From Rhizophlyctis rosea (lineage: Eukaryota; Chytridiomycota; Chytridiomycetes; Rhizophlyctidales; Rhizophlyctidaceae), in NCBI GenBank assembly GCA_027596075.1, contig JADGJC010000347.1:1-40316 (forward strand): a stretch of DNA of 40,316 nt, read 5' to 3'. Position numbers and translations under genes: made by a program. Positions 10,697 through 21,740 of the stretch are shown here, piece after piece. The notes under the pieces were generated by a model, which saw nothing but the letters and a program-made list of their open reading frames with translations, was not told the origin of the DNA and ran no database searches. Position 1 is the first letter of the stretch; each line of letters starts with the position of its first letter.

Positions 10697-12013
10697 ATGG
10701 ACAAAAACTCCATGTCAAATGGCAACCTTCCCACACCTCACAATATCAGCAAAACGGCAGCCGTCCGACCTCCACACCCGCGCCTTCGGCAACTCAGTCT
10801 CGTAGTCCTCGTAGTCCAAAACACCTCCCTTGTTCTGCTGATGCGCTACACTCGCACAAACCACGACGCAAATGTTCCAATGTACAGCGCTGCGGGCGCC
10901 GTCCTCGTCATGGAGATTGTCAAGCTCGTCCTATGTACTGCCGCGATATTCTACGAGCATGGAAATGCATCAGTAGGACTGATCAAATCCCAGGTGGAAA
11001 GTCGTGAAACCCTAAAGATGATCATCCCCAGCGGGATCTACGCCGTTCAGAATAATCTTCTCTACACGGCATTGACCAACCTGGACGCCGCAACGTACCA
11101 AGTGACGTATCAAATCAAGATCCTCACTACGGCGCTGTTTTCGGTCTTGCTATTGAAAAGATCGTTGGGGAAGTTGAAGTGGGGTGCGTTGGTGTTGCTT
11201 CTTGTTGGAGTGGCGATGGTGCAGTTGCAGAGCGAGCCGGCAAAACCGAAGGCGGCGGTGGCGTCTGCAGTAGCGACATCATCCGCACCGCGGTCTGTAA
11301 ATCCTTCCGCCATCCCTACCGCTCCACGTCGTCGATCGGAAATCGACGAACAACCATCAGTACCGCAAGCACAACCGCAACCTTTACCACAACCCGACGC
11401 ACAACCCGAAGCACAACCCCAACCACAACCTCAAGCGCAACCGCAACCACAACCAGATCCACAATCATCTTCATCGACGTCATCGCATCCTATAGACCAA
11501 CCCCCACCCCATCACTCAACTCCCCCACCTCAAAACCGCTATTTAGGCCTGACTGCCGTCCTCCTTTCCGCCATCTCGTCCGGCTTTGCCGGCTGCTACT
11601 TCGAAGCAATCCTCAAAGCCCCCTACCAATCCAGCATGACACCCACAACATCCCACCCACCCCTCTCCTCCATCTCCTCCCTCTTCCTCCGCAACATCCA
11701 ACTAGGCCTCCCCGCAACGCTCTTCTCACTAATAACACTCGCAGTCTCCGACCCAATACATCTATCACCACATAAGTTCTTCGAGGGGTACGGGTTTTTG
11801 ACGTGGTGTGTGATCATGAACCAGGCGCTGGGCGGATTGCTCGTGAGTCTTGTCGTAAAGTATGCGGATAGCATCTTGAAGGGTTTCGCGACGAGCGTGA
11901 GCATCGTGGCGAGCAGTGTAGTGGCGAGTGTGTGGATGGGGTTCGTGCCCACGGCTGGGTTTGTTGCAGGGAGTGGGATTGTGTTGGGGGCGGTTTATTT
12001 GTATTCTTTATGA
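10697..12013 (+). CDS. SLC35A-type nucleotide-sugar transporter (UDP-galactose/CMP-sialate family)
   Basis: A single-exon frame of 438 residues encodes a Golgi nucleotide-sugar/NMP antiporter of the NST (DMT) superfamily. Family signatures include LVVLVVQNTSLVLLMRYTR, the helix-2 pattern AAGAVLVMEIVKLVLC, PSGIYAVQNNLLYTAL, TYQVTYQIKILTTALFSV, KWGALVLLLVGVAMVQL, YLGLTAVLLSAISSGFAG and the C-terminal ADSILKGFATSVSIV with GAVYLYSL. About ten transmembrane helices are visible. Between helices 5 and 6 lies an insertion of roughly 90 residues, rich in Pro and Gln (repeated QPQPQ units) and then Ser. By family topology this loop should face the Golgi lumen. Substrate is probably UDP-galactose or a related UDP-sugar, but sequence alone cannot fix it. 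It diverges from the TTC5-like gene. Confidence 0.9.
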   Translation: MDKNSMSNGNLPTPHNISKTAAVRPPHPRLRQLSLVVLVVQNTSLVLLMRYTRTNHDANVPMYSAAGAVLVMEIVKLVLCTAAIFYEHGNASVGLIKSQVESRETLKMIIPSGIYAVQNNLLYTALTNLDAATYQVTYQIKILTTALFSVLLLKRSLGKLKWGALVLLLVGVAMVQLQSEPAKPKAAVASAVATSSAPRSVNPSAIPTAPRRRSEIDEQPSVPQAQPQPLPQPDAQPEAQPQPQPQAQPQPQPDPQSSSSTSSHPIDQPPPHHSTPPPQNRYLGLTAVLLSAISSGFAGCYFEAILKAPYQSSMTPTTSHPPLSSISSLFLRNIQLGLPATLFSLITLAVSDPIHLSPHKFFEGYGFLTWCVIMNQALGGLLVSLVVKYADSILKGFATSVSIVASSVVASVWMGFVPTAGFVAGSGIVLGAVYLYSL

Positions 12014-13373
12014 GATGGGGTGGTGGAGTGTGATGTTTTGAACTGTCGGATGGGTGGAGGGTGGAGTTTTGGTTGTAGATGACACTCTTTGGTGATTTCT
12101 TGTACACAGTTTGGCATAGCCTTTTGGCCATTATCCTCTGGTTTGCAGAGGACGATTTAATCTCCGCAACAGGGATTTCATAACTTAAATTTGCAAGTGG
12201 GTATAGTTGGCTGTCGGTTGAGCGCAGTCGGTTGCTTAAATTTATGAAAGTGCCAGCGTGCCAACTTGGAATGTGCAGCTGCGATGCTTTCGCGACTGCA
12301 AAGCTGTGTAAGTAAGCGTCATCGGTTGACCGTGCTGCCTTGCATGGCGCCCGCGAAATTCTTAAGCCAATCTTGCAAATAAGATAGAACACGTTTGTGG
12401 GTGCCCGGCAGCAAGCCAAGGGCGGGATTTATTATCGTGAGGGAAACCCACCAAACCTCACATCTACATAAATACAAAATGCATAAAGTATATGAAGAAC
12501 CTACGCTAAGTCTTGATGGCTCTAAGAACGAACCGCCCAGTGACAGGAGAAGACCGCAAGACGGTGAAGGAGGACGGGAAAACGAAAACATGGAACCGAT
12601 ACCTTCGCGAACAGTGCCGCATGTACTTGATCCTATACCATCATCATCCATCCAGCAATCCATCCATCCATCCATCCATCCATCCATCCATCCATCCATC
12701 CATCCATTGTCATCTTCTTGTATAGCAGTCGCGGGTAGACGGCATCGCGAAACAGTAGACAAAGCAGGGTTTAACATCACTCCCACACTCGTCCCCCTTT
12801 TCCCGAATCCACACCCAAACGTGGCAGTCCCCGTAAGGACGTGGTCCTCTCCGAAGATTGGACCCGCGATACCACGACCCCGCACGTGTGTGCAATGCGC
12901 AGGGTAAGGCCGCCCTCCTCCACTTGGCCTCATTGAGCATGAATAGGTACATTCGGTAAGGAGCGGGGATGGATAAGGAGAAAGAAGTGCGAGTTAGGCG
13001 TGGAGGGTCTTTTTGTGTTGCTCATTGACGCGCGTTGTGGCGGAGCGGGGCTGTTCAGATCACGTGGTAATGAGTCACTAGTCATCATGATTCATGACGG
13101 GCCCCAAATTGATGGATTCGACGATCACATCAATCTCCTGATCACCGCCGACATGCCGTCAATTTGCCCAACAGGGTGCAGAGATCTGGCCAGTGGGAAA
13201 ATTGCCCACTTTGCCCAACTTCTCAACTCAAGATGTCTACGACCATCTTCTTCGCTCATCCCATCTTACAGCAGAGACACGATACTGACAAACAATAAGG
13301 TTGCTGTGTTGTGTTCAGGAGGAATAACGAAATCGTCTTGGCTGACCTGGAAGGAGGTTACAGATCTAACACA
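12014..13373. other. Intergenic region with a tetranucleotide microsatellite
   Basis: About 1.36 kb lies between the transporter gene and the phosphatase gene, both on the plus strand. Open frames here (for example 12395-12907) exist mainly because the CATC repeat is readable in all frames. No gene was supported. An upstream non-coding or coding first exon of the phosphatase gene may lie near 13230-13300. Confidence 0.5.
12661..12706. repeat. (CATC)n microsatellite, about 11.5 units
   Basis: An uninterrupted CATC tandem array, preceded by an imperfect CATCCAGCAATC. It is probably length-polymorphic. Confidence 0.95.
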
Positions 13374-15514
13374 ATGAGCTCCCTCGGCGAGGTCGCTGTT
13401 GGTCCGCAATACTCAAATCTTGTCAAGGCTGTGAGCGAAGAACGGTGTGCATCCGAACTTTTGTGGAAGACGACGCGTCGGCAAACACTTCAGCCTTTGT
13501 ATCCGGCTGCCATACGCGAATACAAAGATGAAAGGTGCAAAAAATACAAGGAGTATGTGTACTTGACCCCAGGATCGCTGCAGTACAATCGCACACGTTA
13601 CGCCTAATCTACTCCGCCACAAGCTCCCTTTTGAAAAGCTACCAAACCGCCCGCATCTTGGATAAGAAAGAAAACAAGTTTGTTCCTCGAAGGTTGATCG
13701 TGCCGTTCATAAAAATATGGCATGTCCCGTCGTCGTCGGTTTCAGAGGTACGTTGTTTGAACCATCAGCTATTATATCAGACTGAACACACTTGCAACGC
13801 AGGCGGCAGACAACCTATCCCTCGGAGGTGTGCACAAGAAGAGAAGTCACGAGGTAGGATGTGTGGACTGCGCAGCTTTACTGGCAATGCTCCATGCAAC
13901 GTCTGATATTCAACCGTGCGTTTCAGGACCTCGAGAGAAGAGTCGAAAAGGTGTGTGATCACAGTGTAACCCTGCGAGATTTGGATGGGATATGCAGTAC
14001 AGGCAGATTGGAATTTTATATCCGCGTGTTGGCTATGATAATTTCAGTAACCAGAAGTTGGCAGGCTCTCCCCGAGTGGACTATCACATTGCAGCTTCGT
14101 ACGGGCGGGGTATGGTCGGACGCGTCATTCCGTTTGATCGATGCACTGAACGACTCGGACACGGACGCGAATGATTACGTGCACAAAACCGAAGTCAAGG
14201 CTACCATGCACCCCCGCGGCGTTGCGCAATGCACGATCGACACCGCACCTGCTTTCCTTTTCGAGTACGCTGGTTGACCAGGGGAAAAGACGGTCAAGGT
14301 GGGCTTTGCAAAAGATTTCGTGCTCATGGCGGAAATTGATGAGAGGGTACTGATTGTGAGAGATACCGATTATGGGTGAGTTGTTTTTCACGACCGTTGC
14401 TCTCACCCGCACCTGGAGTCATGCCTGTCGTGAAAAACACCCAATGGGCAGCATTGTCGGTACGGTCGTTAGCAAGGACGATATTGTGCAAGCGGCGAAG
14501 GCAAGGTTGGATGACCTGTTGCGGATGAGGCGTCTGCCGATAATCTTCGACATCGATGCAACCATTGTGGAGGCTGTGGGAACGCAAAGCAACAATTTCC
14601 CGGCCCATCAGCTTCCGCTTGGTAAGTAGGAGTTTCTTTCCAAACAAGTTGCTCATTTGTTCATCTCGTCATTCCACACACAAGTACCCTTGGATCGATA
14701 CTTCGAAATCACCTACGATGCGCCGTATGGCAAGCAGACGCAACGCCTCGTTATCGCCACGGGGTTGTTCGAGTTCTTGTCCGACCTTTCGAGGGACTAC
14801 CTCATCCACATTTACACGCATGGTGATGAGTTCTACTGCGAAGCAATCAAAGTGTTCTTGAATGGCGGAAAGAAGCTCCTGATTCGCGGCGAGGCATTTT
14901 CCGGGTGCCACACATTGAAGAAGCTCGCCTATTATGACGCGCTGAAGACGAGCGACGGAACGAAGTGGAGCCAGAATTTGGTCGCTTTTGGCCGAGCAGT
15001 GGGGACATACCCGCTTGATGCCATCATCATCGACGACATGCCGAAAGTGTGGTGTTCAGCCGATCAGCAGCGGATATTGGTGAGAGTTCTTGTCCTAAAT
15101 GTACCGCATGTATTTTTATTACTCATCAAGGCTATCTTATCTTCATCATTCCTGCAGCCTGCCTTACCACTCACATGTCGATCGCAAAAGGAGATGAAGA
15201 ACACGGAGGGCCCAATCTGGGACGTGCCGCTCACGAAATTCTTACCTGTTCTACGCCAGACGCACACTGCGTTCTTCAAACAATACGACTCCTTCCGTAC
15301 GTCCAAAGGCCAGATCCCTTTCCCGGACATCGCCTTCCATTTCCAAATTGCTCTGCGTGACGGCTTTTCAAATGCTGTATCGCAAATCGATGGGCCGGTG
15401 GAGAAGGATGGTGGAGACGCAACGAAGGAAGACAGATTGAAAAGCGAGTTGGCGAAGCTTCTGTTGCGGGCAGCCGAGGTGAAGAAGGAACTTGATTCGT
15501 TGCAGGAGAAGTGA
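13374..15514 (+). CDS. FCP1-like DxDxT phosphatase-domain protein (carries an in-frame TGA)
   Basis: Seven exons (13374..13534, 13573..13747, 13803..13853, 13927..14375, 14452..14621, 14685..15079, 15158..15514) join in phase to 585 codons plus stop. Codon 266 of the frame is a TGA (14275-14277). The C-terminal half matches the FCP/SCP HAD phosphatases: the nucleophile motif IIFDIDATIVEA (DxDxT, Asp312 and Asp314), LFEFLSDLSRDYLIHIYTHG, a helix with CEAIKVFL, and the acid motif DAIIIDDMPKVWC. A coiled coil ends the protein (EDRLKSELAKLLLRAAEVKK). Known family members dephosphorylate the RNA polymerase II CTD; the substrate here is unknown. The N-terminal 270 residues are unrecognised. The first intron would be only 38 bp, which is unusually short. 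The TGA and that intron mean either a pseudogene, a sequence error or a mis-modelled exon. Confidence 0.6.
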
Positions 15515-16378
15515 GGGGGTGGGCGGTGGATACTCTATTCTGAGTAGCATTTGGTGGCACTTTACTATTTTCAATTTGGACGTTTTACTTTCAGTGATAC
15601 CTTTATATTTGTTGATGTAGTTAGTATTTAATGGTGCGACAATGTATTCGAAATATATGAAGATACTGCGTGATGGATGTCAAGCAAATTACATTTGAAC
15701 AGTTTTCGTTTCTCTGAAGTGGGACAGACTTTTATGCCTTCCGCATGAGCCTTCCGCGATGGTGTGATGAAGTAGATCACCATCATGGGAATGCCTTCTG
15801 TTGGCGTTTCAGATGGGAATGACTTTTGCTGCTGATTGTTGAACAACTATGCTCGTTCATTTCGCACGATGCAGGTGAAGGTTCAAATGTCATTGTATTG
15901 ATCAGTTGTTGGTGAGGTTCTTCGGATTATCGTTCCTCATTATTTGACATTTTGGAAGGGATGATTGCATTGATGTAAACTGCTGACAACTTTAAACTTT
16001 AAACATAGCAAGTGCAGCTGGATCTCTTGAAAAGGAAGGCTGAGACCACTGTGACCCGTCGCAAACTCACATCAGTCCATGAAGAAACCGCGGTATGAGC
16101 CACACAGTGGCAATTCCAAATGAAAACAGGATTGGCTTGTAAATCTTATCCGTGAAAAAGATCATTGTTATTATGAGGCATTGTCTTCGCTGGCACATCA
16201 CGTAACGTTAGGTAGAACTATATTGAAGGAGGCTGCTTCAGCCCACAGTGGAGTGTAGACCAATGCGTGTGTAATGATACTTTCAAGGACCGTCGGCAGC
16301 ACCAGTCCATCGCACAATCACCTGCTCGTGTCATTGACCTTTTCCCAAGAGGATTGTCGAAGGATGGGCCCCTCACCA
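15515..16378. other. Convergent 3' intergenic region
   Basis: About 860 bp lies between the FCP1-like stop (+) and the P450 stop (-). It is AT-richer than the flanking genes, with no coding frame, RNA gene or repeat that I could support. Confidence 0.5.
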
Positions 16379-18490
16379 TCACTTCCTACTCTCCAAAACC
16401 ACCTCAATAGGATTCACAAAGCCGAGGGTGATGCCCGTCGCAGTCTGCAGCTCCTCCTGCTTTGTCACTGTCTTGACGTTGAATGCACGAACAATGTGCG
16501 CCAGCGCAATGCGTGCTTCAGCAAGACTCAACCGCTGTCCGAGGCATACACGGCCACCCGCACCGAAGGGCATCCATGCGAAGGGGTGGCGGGTGGCCGT
16601 ATCAGGATGGGTTTTGGTGAAGCGGGTGGGAATGAAGGTCAATGGAGATGGGAAGTTCTCCTCGTATCGTTGAAGAGCTGCATTGTGTTACATGAGGTGA
16701 GGAAGTTTCAAAGACATAAAAGGAAGACATGGCTTGACAACTTACCCCAAACGGGAATGGCAACCGTCGTGTCTTTGGGGACGAAGACATCTCCGAGCTC
16801 AGTGTCAACAGAGGCTACACGGCCATTGGTCGGAGCCGGAGGGTACAACCTCATTGTCTCCTATTTTTAATGTTATGTGAGATATTTGCTATTACAACCA
16901 CATTCGGTGATTATCACTTGCCTTGATCCAGCTTGTAAGCAGCGGCAGATTGTTGTTGACAATCTCATATGTCAGATCACCATCACCAACAGCTGCGAGA
17001 ATCTCTCGGCGGATGTTTTCAACTGCTTCCGCATTTTCCGGTTGTCCGAGATGGAACATGGTAGCCATCAATGCAGTCGCCGTAGTATCAGTGCCACCGA
17101 TGATAATGTCTAGGCAGTCTACACAACACGATCAGCACAGTTGGTTATTACCAAGTTGAAAGCCAATTCACCTGTGATGACATCCTCTGCATCCAGATAT
17201 GTCCCGTCTTCATCCTTGACCAGGAACATCCCGGACGCAAAATTTGGAGGGATCTCCTTCCCTGCGCGCTCAGCCTCACGGGTCTTCTCCAACGTCTCGA
17301 ATCCAAATTCCCGGACTACTGCCATATGGTCTTTGAGAGCAATCAAATCAGGGACTACCGCCTTCAATGGCTCAAGCTGAGGACCTGGAAGGAGAAAGTA
17401 CGTGCGTGAACCCTCAAAGAAGGCTTGGACAGCCTGCAAGAGCTGAGAGTCGCGTGTGATGCTCGCGCTTGTCGCATCAGTGGTGATGCCGAAAGCCGCT
17501 TTGATAATGACGGAGAAGGTGTACTCATTCATTGATTGGCGAACATCGATGGGTGTTCCGGTCTGTCAATGTAGATGTGAGTCTACAACAAGACTTATGA
17601 AGGTATGATGACGTCACACCAACCTGAGATTGCCACTTTTCCACCAATCGCCGCGCATTTACATTCATGTCACTGATGAACTTCTTGTTAGCTTGTGGTG
17701 CAAGCAGCGCCTTATTTGCAATCTTCCTGTGCTGCTCCCACGTCTTGCCTAATTGTTGCAAATTGTCAAGGTGCCAAGCAAAGATTCTCTGGACACTGTG
17801 CTCTAACTGACCGTTACGTCCAACAATGCCCAGCCCATCACCGGTATTCTTAGCGCCAAGCAATTCGTAAGCATACTCCAAGTAGGGTGTTTGGTCCCGA
17901 TTATAGTAGTCATGGCTCTGGAAAATCTGTTTCACTAGGTCCAAATCGCCAACGAGGAGGCCAGGTTGCTGATGGCGAGAAATTGTGTTGTGGTTTAATA
18001 GAGAGCTTAGCCATCATGTTAACCATCCCCCTAATGATGGAACATACATGAGTGACCAAGTTTGGGCATTTCATGATCGGTTGTCGACCATATTTCTCCC
18101 AAATGGCTTGAAAGCCTAGTTGCGAGTTTGGCATATGGGCCTGACATATATAGGTTGGGTCAGGACTGCATACATTTGACAAACATTTGAATAAGAGACT
18201 TTACCATAATGGTTCCACCCGCCTCGGCTAGATCTGGACCTGTCGAATTGAGGAAGGCAATTATCACCAGACGGTTTCATGAATATCAAATTCATAAATG
18301 AATGACCGACAATGGGAATTCAATATCCCTCTCATCTCCCTCCCGTCTCTAATGACCATAATCAAGCTGTACCTGGCAAATCGTCAATGGCTTTGTGGGG
18401 TTCTTGGACGATAGCTTCCTGGAGTGGGCTTGCGCTGACAGCTGCATAGCCCCGCCTGGGAAGGACCCGTCTGACGCAAGTTCTGAGCAT
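16379..18490 (-). CDS. Cytochrome P450, mitochondrial-type N-terminus
   Basis: Eight exons (18490..18373, 18239..18205, 18140..18057, 17968..17624, 17562..17172, 17118..16922, 16860..16746, 16677..16379) give 527 residues. Diagnostic motifs are all present: the I-helix GGTDTT (about 332-337), the K-helix ETMR (391-394), PTRF, and the heme loop FGAGGRVCLG with its Cys near 474. The N-terminus (MLRTCVRRVLPRRGYAA) is an Arg-rich presequence without a hydrophobic anchor, followed by a short proline turn (DDLPGPDL). This is like mitochondrial P450s fed by ferredoxin and unlike the ER-anchored enzymes usual in fungi. Intron 16921..16861 uses a GC donor (AAG|GCAAGT), required to reach ETMR in phase. 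Substrate cannot be predicted. No reductase partner or biosynthetic cluster lies next to it. Confidence 0.9.
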
Positions 18491-19074
18491 TTTTCAGATG
18501 GGTGTGTCTGTAAGACTGAAAGCCGGAGGCGGTCGGGGAAGCGAACGTTGGGGCTCCATGGTTTTATATCTGCCGCCCTTGAATAGCGTCGCCACCACCG
18601 GATGCTCCGAGTCCGAGTCCGGCCTGCTGTTGCACGACTCTGGGACGCGTTTTGGACTTTTTGGCTGGTGGACGGGAGGGTCGGAGGCTGGTGAGCTGAT
18701 TGAGTGAAGGTCACTCCTTCACATCCGACGTAGCCAAGGTATGTCAAGGATCAAGCCTCCGTCCAAGTTCCTTGCCAATATCTTGATCAATCGGCTGTCA
18801 CTCCTTTAGCTGGTCAAACATGGTCTCTCGCGAACGAAGGGCGTGTAACCCCAGCGATTGGAATATTGGGTCTGACGATGGGGAAAGGGATGGGAGCCTC
18901 CCGTATCGATGAGACAACTGATGGCGGGCCAGATCTCAAGGCTAAGCCACCGTTCTGGAACAACACTCCAAACCCCACAACAACTGCCGTCGACTAAGAT
19001 GGGTAACTTAGTCCCCCTTATGCCCACTCGGTGTTGAACAATCAAAGTCTTAAAATCGCATTGTTCCAAGAGAT
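18491..19074. other. Divergent intergenic region, P450 to unknown gene
   Basis: About 580 bp between divergent genes. A stop-free plus frame of roughly 86 codons (about 18736-18995, without an ATG near its start) and an overlapping minus frame were seen, but neither could be tied to a family or to splice sites. Confidence 0.4.
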
Positions 19075-19862
19075 ATGCACCTGATATGCACCGACTTCCT
19101 GGAAGACCTCAAAGCCCAGCGTTACGATAAAGTTCAGCAGCAACTGCAACAACCCATCCTACGATATTTCTTCGAAAGAACTGTGCTGCCAGAAATGAAC
19201 TAGTGCAACCGCTCACAGTCAAATTTCTTAAAGCTTTGCGCGACAATGCGGATAGAAAGTGGGTTGAGTTACTAATAGAGATGGACGCCAGCTTGCAGAA
19301 TGAGAAAGAAGGACCTGTGAGGGCAGCTAGTGGAGGGGAGAAGGTGGAGGAGGAGGAGGACGGGAGGGGAAACAACGGTCTTGGAAAGGAAGCAAACGCC
19401 GGGGTGACCGTCTCCAAAGGGAAGAAGAGAGTTAGAGAAGGGACCTCAACCAATCCTTCACCACAACTTTCGAAGCGTGCGACTCAGTCATATTCTTCTC
19501 AAAGTGGCCCGAAGAACAAAGATGACAACACCGGTTCTTCGAGCACAGAAGGGACAACGAAAACCGCTCATCCAGATCCGCAAGCTACACCCTTGCACTT
19601 CTTGCATCGCTCCGTCAAATCCATTCTCGACAAGCGTGCGGCCGCGTCCACCGAGAAAGCCAAATTCAACAAAGACTTTACAGAATGTCGCAATAAAGTG
19701 ACCACTGCGTCGAAGGAGGATTTGTTGCAGGCATTATTGTTATTGTATGAAGTAGGAACAGATATTCTTGAAGAGCGGGAGGCATTCGTAGAGGCGATTG
19801 AAAGGGAGATAGAAGGTGCAATGGCTACGCAATGGAGCGCGATGTCGGGTCATCATATTTGA
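19075..19862 (+). CDS. Unknown helical protein with an apparent 1-base frameshift
   Basis: An ATG at 19075 opens 42 coherent codons (CTDFLEDLKAQRYDKVQQQL, then ILRYFFERTVLPEM) and then meets TAG at 19201. A second frame is open from about 19203 to the stop at 19862. It continues with no break in character (LVQPLTVKFLKALRDNADRKW), has a charged, Ser/Thr-rich disordered middle with a KKRVR cluster, and ends in a coiled-coil-like C-terminus (LLLLYEVGTDILEE). One missing base near 19195-19203 would unite them into about 260 residues; no plausible intron fits the junction. This suggests a sequencing indel or a fresh null allele. No family is recognised. The basic cluster hints at a nuclear protein. 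Confidence 0.5.
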
Positions 19863-21740
19863 GAGTTCATGTAAAGAAACATGGTACAATGCATAGCTGA
19901 TAGTGTCCTGAACGTACCGATGTTTCCATTTGTCGCCAACCGGGAAAATCTGGCGGCCTCTTATCAGAATAGAACTAATAGATCGCACCAGTTGGGGCAA
20001 CATCAGGCAAAGCAGAAAAACGATGGGATTGACAAGCTCTCAATAGAGATCACAGCAAGGGGATGTGAGAACGTGCAATTTGAGGGCCACACAATCTCTG
20101 TCATTCAAAAACAAAGCCAGTAACCGAAGTGCTGTTCCGCGCGTTTTGCTGTACTTTCAAAATGGTACAGAAGGGCCAGGCAGCGAAAAAGAATTTAGAG
20201 GCATGCTCACGTGGTAAGGATGAAGTGGCTGCCGTGAAGCAGTCTCCACATCAAATCCGCCAACAGCGGGATGAACACGATTGACTAAAATCCCTTTCAA
20301 GCCGAAATATTCTGCCATAACACTATTGCAGAGCGTTTCAAAAAATCGATTTTTTAGTAGTAAGTAGCTCTTAGTAGCTTTTCAATTCAATGTCTATAAG
20401 CTTGGAGGGTATAGCAACAATGAAATGACCTTTACAGAAAATGCATGAGTAAGCGTTCCTCAACATGGCCGAAGCTTTTTATAAAATAAGATAAGGTGAC
20501 AGGGTCGAGCGAGGGTGAACTTGATAGTGTGCTTCACCGTCAAATACAAGTGAAGATCATAGCAGATATTTTACATGCATTCAATCATGTACCCCACCAT
20601 CAAAGGAATTCCAGAGAACACATCTAAGACGTCTAAACAGTTCCCTGCCTAACTCGAGTCACCAAATTACCGGCACATTCCCCGGAGCGAAAAAAGTGCC
20701 TCGATGTTGCAGAAAGGAATCACACCACGCACAGTTCGAACGTGACCGCAGTGAGTTCACAGCAAATGCTTTGTTCAGTTCGATCTGACTAATGATTCGG
20801 AGGACTTGTGCAGCATGCATTCATACCAAGGAACGCAGTCGAGGGCACGAAAAAGAAGATCACAAAAAAAGCACAGTAAGCACAGTGTACATCGGTAACA
20901 ATGGGATGGGCCTATCGGGTAGAGAGACACGGCACACCGCCCCTTTCAGTCGCATTTCATTCCATCCCAAGCCATGGTTCGTGACCAGCAAGAAATATGG
21001 TAATTTAATATAATTGATTTTGACGCCCAGAAGCGGTTCCATTCCAGCTTAGCAACCAAAGATGATGATCAACGCCCCTTTCGGGAAAAAAGGGATGTTC
21101 AAGGACCCCGCAATGATTCGATGGCAGCAAGGTCAAACCCTGCTCTCCCATACTCTAGGCGATATCATTCCACAAAGATGCTGACCCTGGGATATGTCCA
21201 CATGTATGCCAAAGAATGGAGTCGAGCGTCATGAAAGAACAAAAAAGGAACCTTGCGTGTGCCAGCGAGAACATGATGAAACAAAGACATCCTTGCCATT
21301 GTACACCCATTTCCCATCCACACACGCACTTTCCCAACAACTGGCAAGGACCCGGTGGCCAAATCATGATTCGTGGAAAGATAAGGTAAAGTATATTCCA
21401 AAACGGGACAATATAGCATTATCATAAAAAGCAGCAAGGCCCATATGTAAACACAAACAACAAAAGAAAGTCGATGCAGGAAGTCACAATCAGGAACAAA
21501 TGCCGGAAAGTCATTCCCATGTACTCAAATGAAAAACACAAGAACACCATCTAACCCAACGGTTCGCAGAAATGAAGGTATGCAAAAAGAGGCTTATACG
21601 CTACATACTGCATGCGAAACACCTAAAGTAGTGAAAATCCTATCTCGAACCAGAAAAGCCGAAAGAGGTGGAAAAAGGTAAGGGGGGACATATATACATG
21701 TGAGAAATATACACTAGTGCGAAAGGGATGAAGAATGATA
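19863..21740. other. Convergent intergenic region, 1.9 kb
   Basis: This stretch lies between the stops of the unknown gene (+) and the low-complexity gene (-). It is rich in A-runs and has no frame above about 90 codons with coding character. No tRNA, snRNA or transposon end was recognised. It may include long 3' UTRs. Confidence 0.45.

Noticed and set aside
12395..12907. 170-codon frame across the microsatellite
   Set aside because: Its openness comes from the CATC repeat, and the flanks have no coding character.
14372..14629. Separate small ORF containing the DxDxT motif
   Set aside because: It is an exon of the FCP1-like gene; its apparent ATG lies at the end of the upstream exon (14372-14374).
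18736..18998. Stop-free plus frame of about 86 codons upstream of the unknown gene
   Set aside because: No ATG near the start, no splice sites tied to it, no family resemblance.
20040..21740. CRISPR array, prophage or IS element in the long intergenic regions
   Set aside because: No regularly spaced repeats, terminal inverted repeats or transposase motifs were seen. Genes are intron-containing and eukaryotic.
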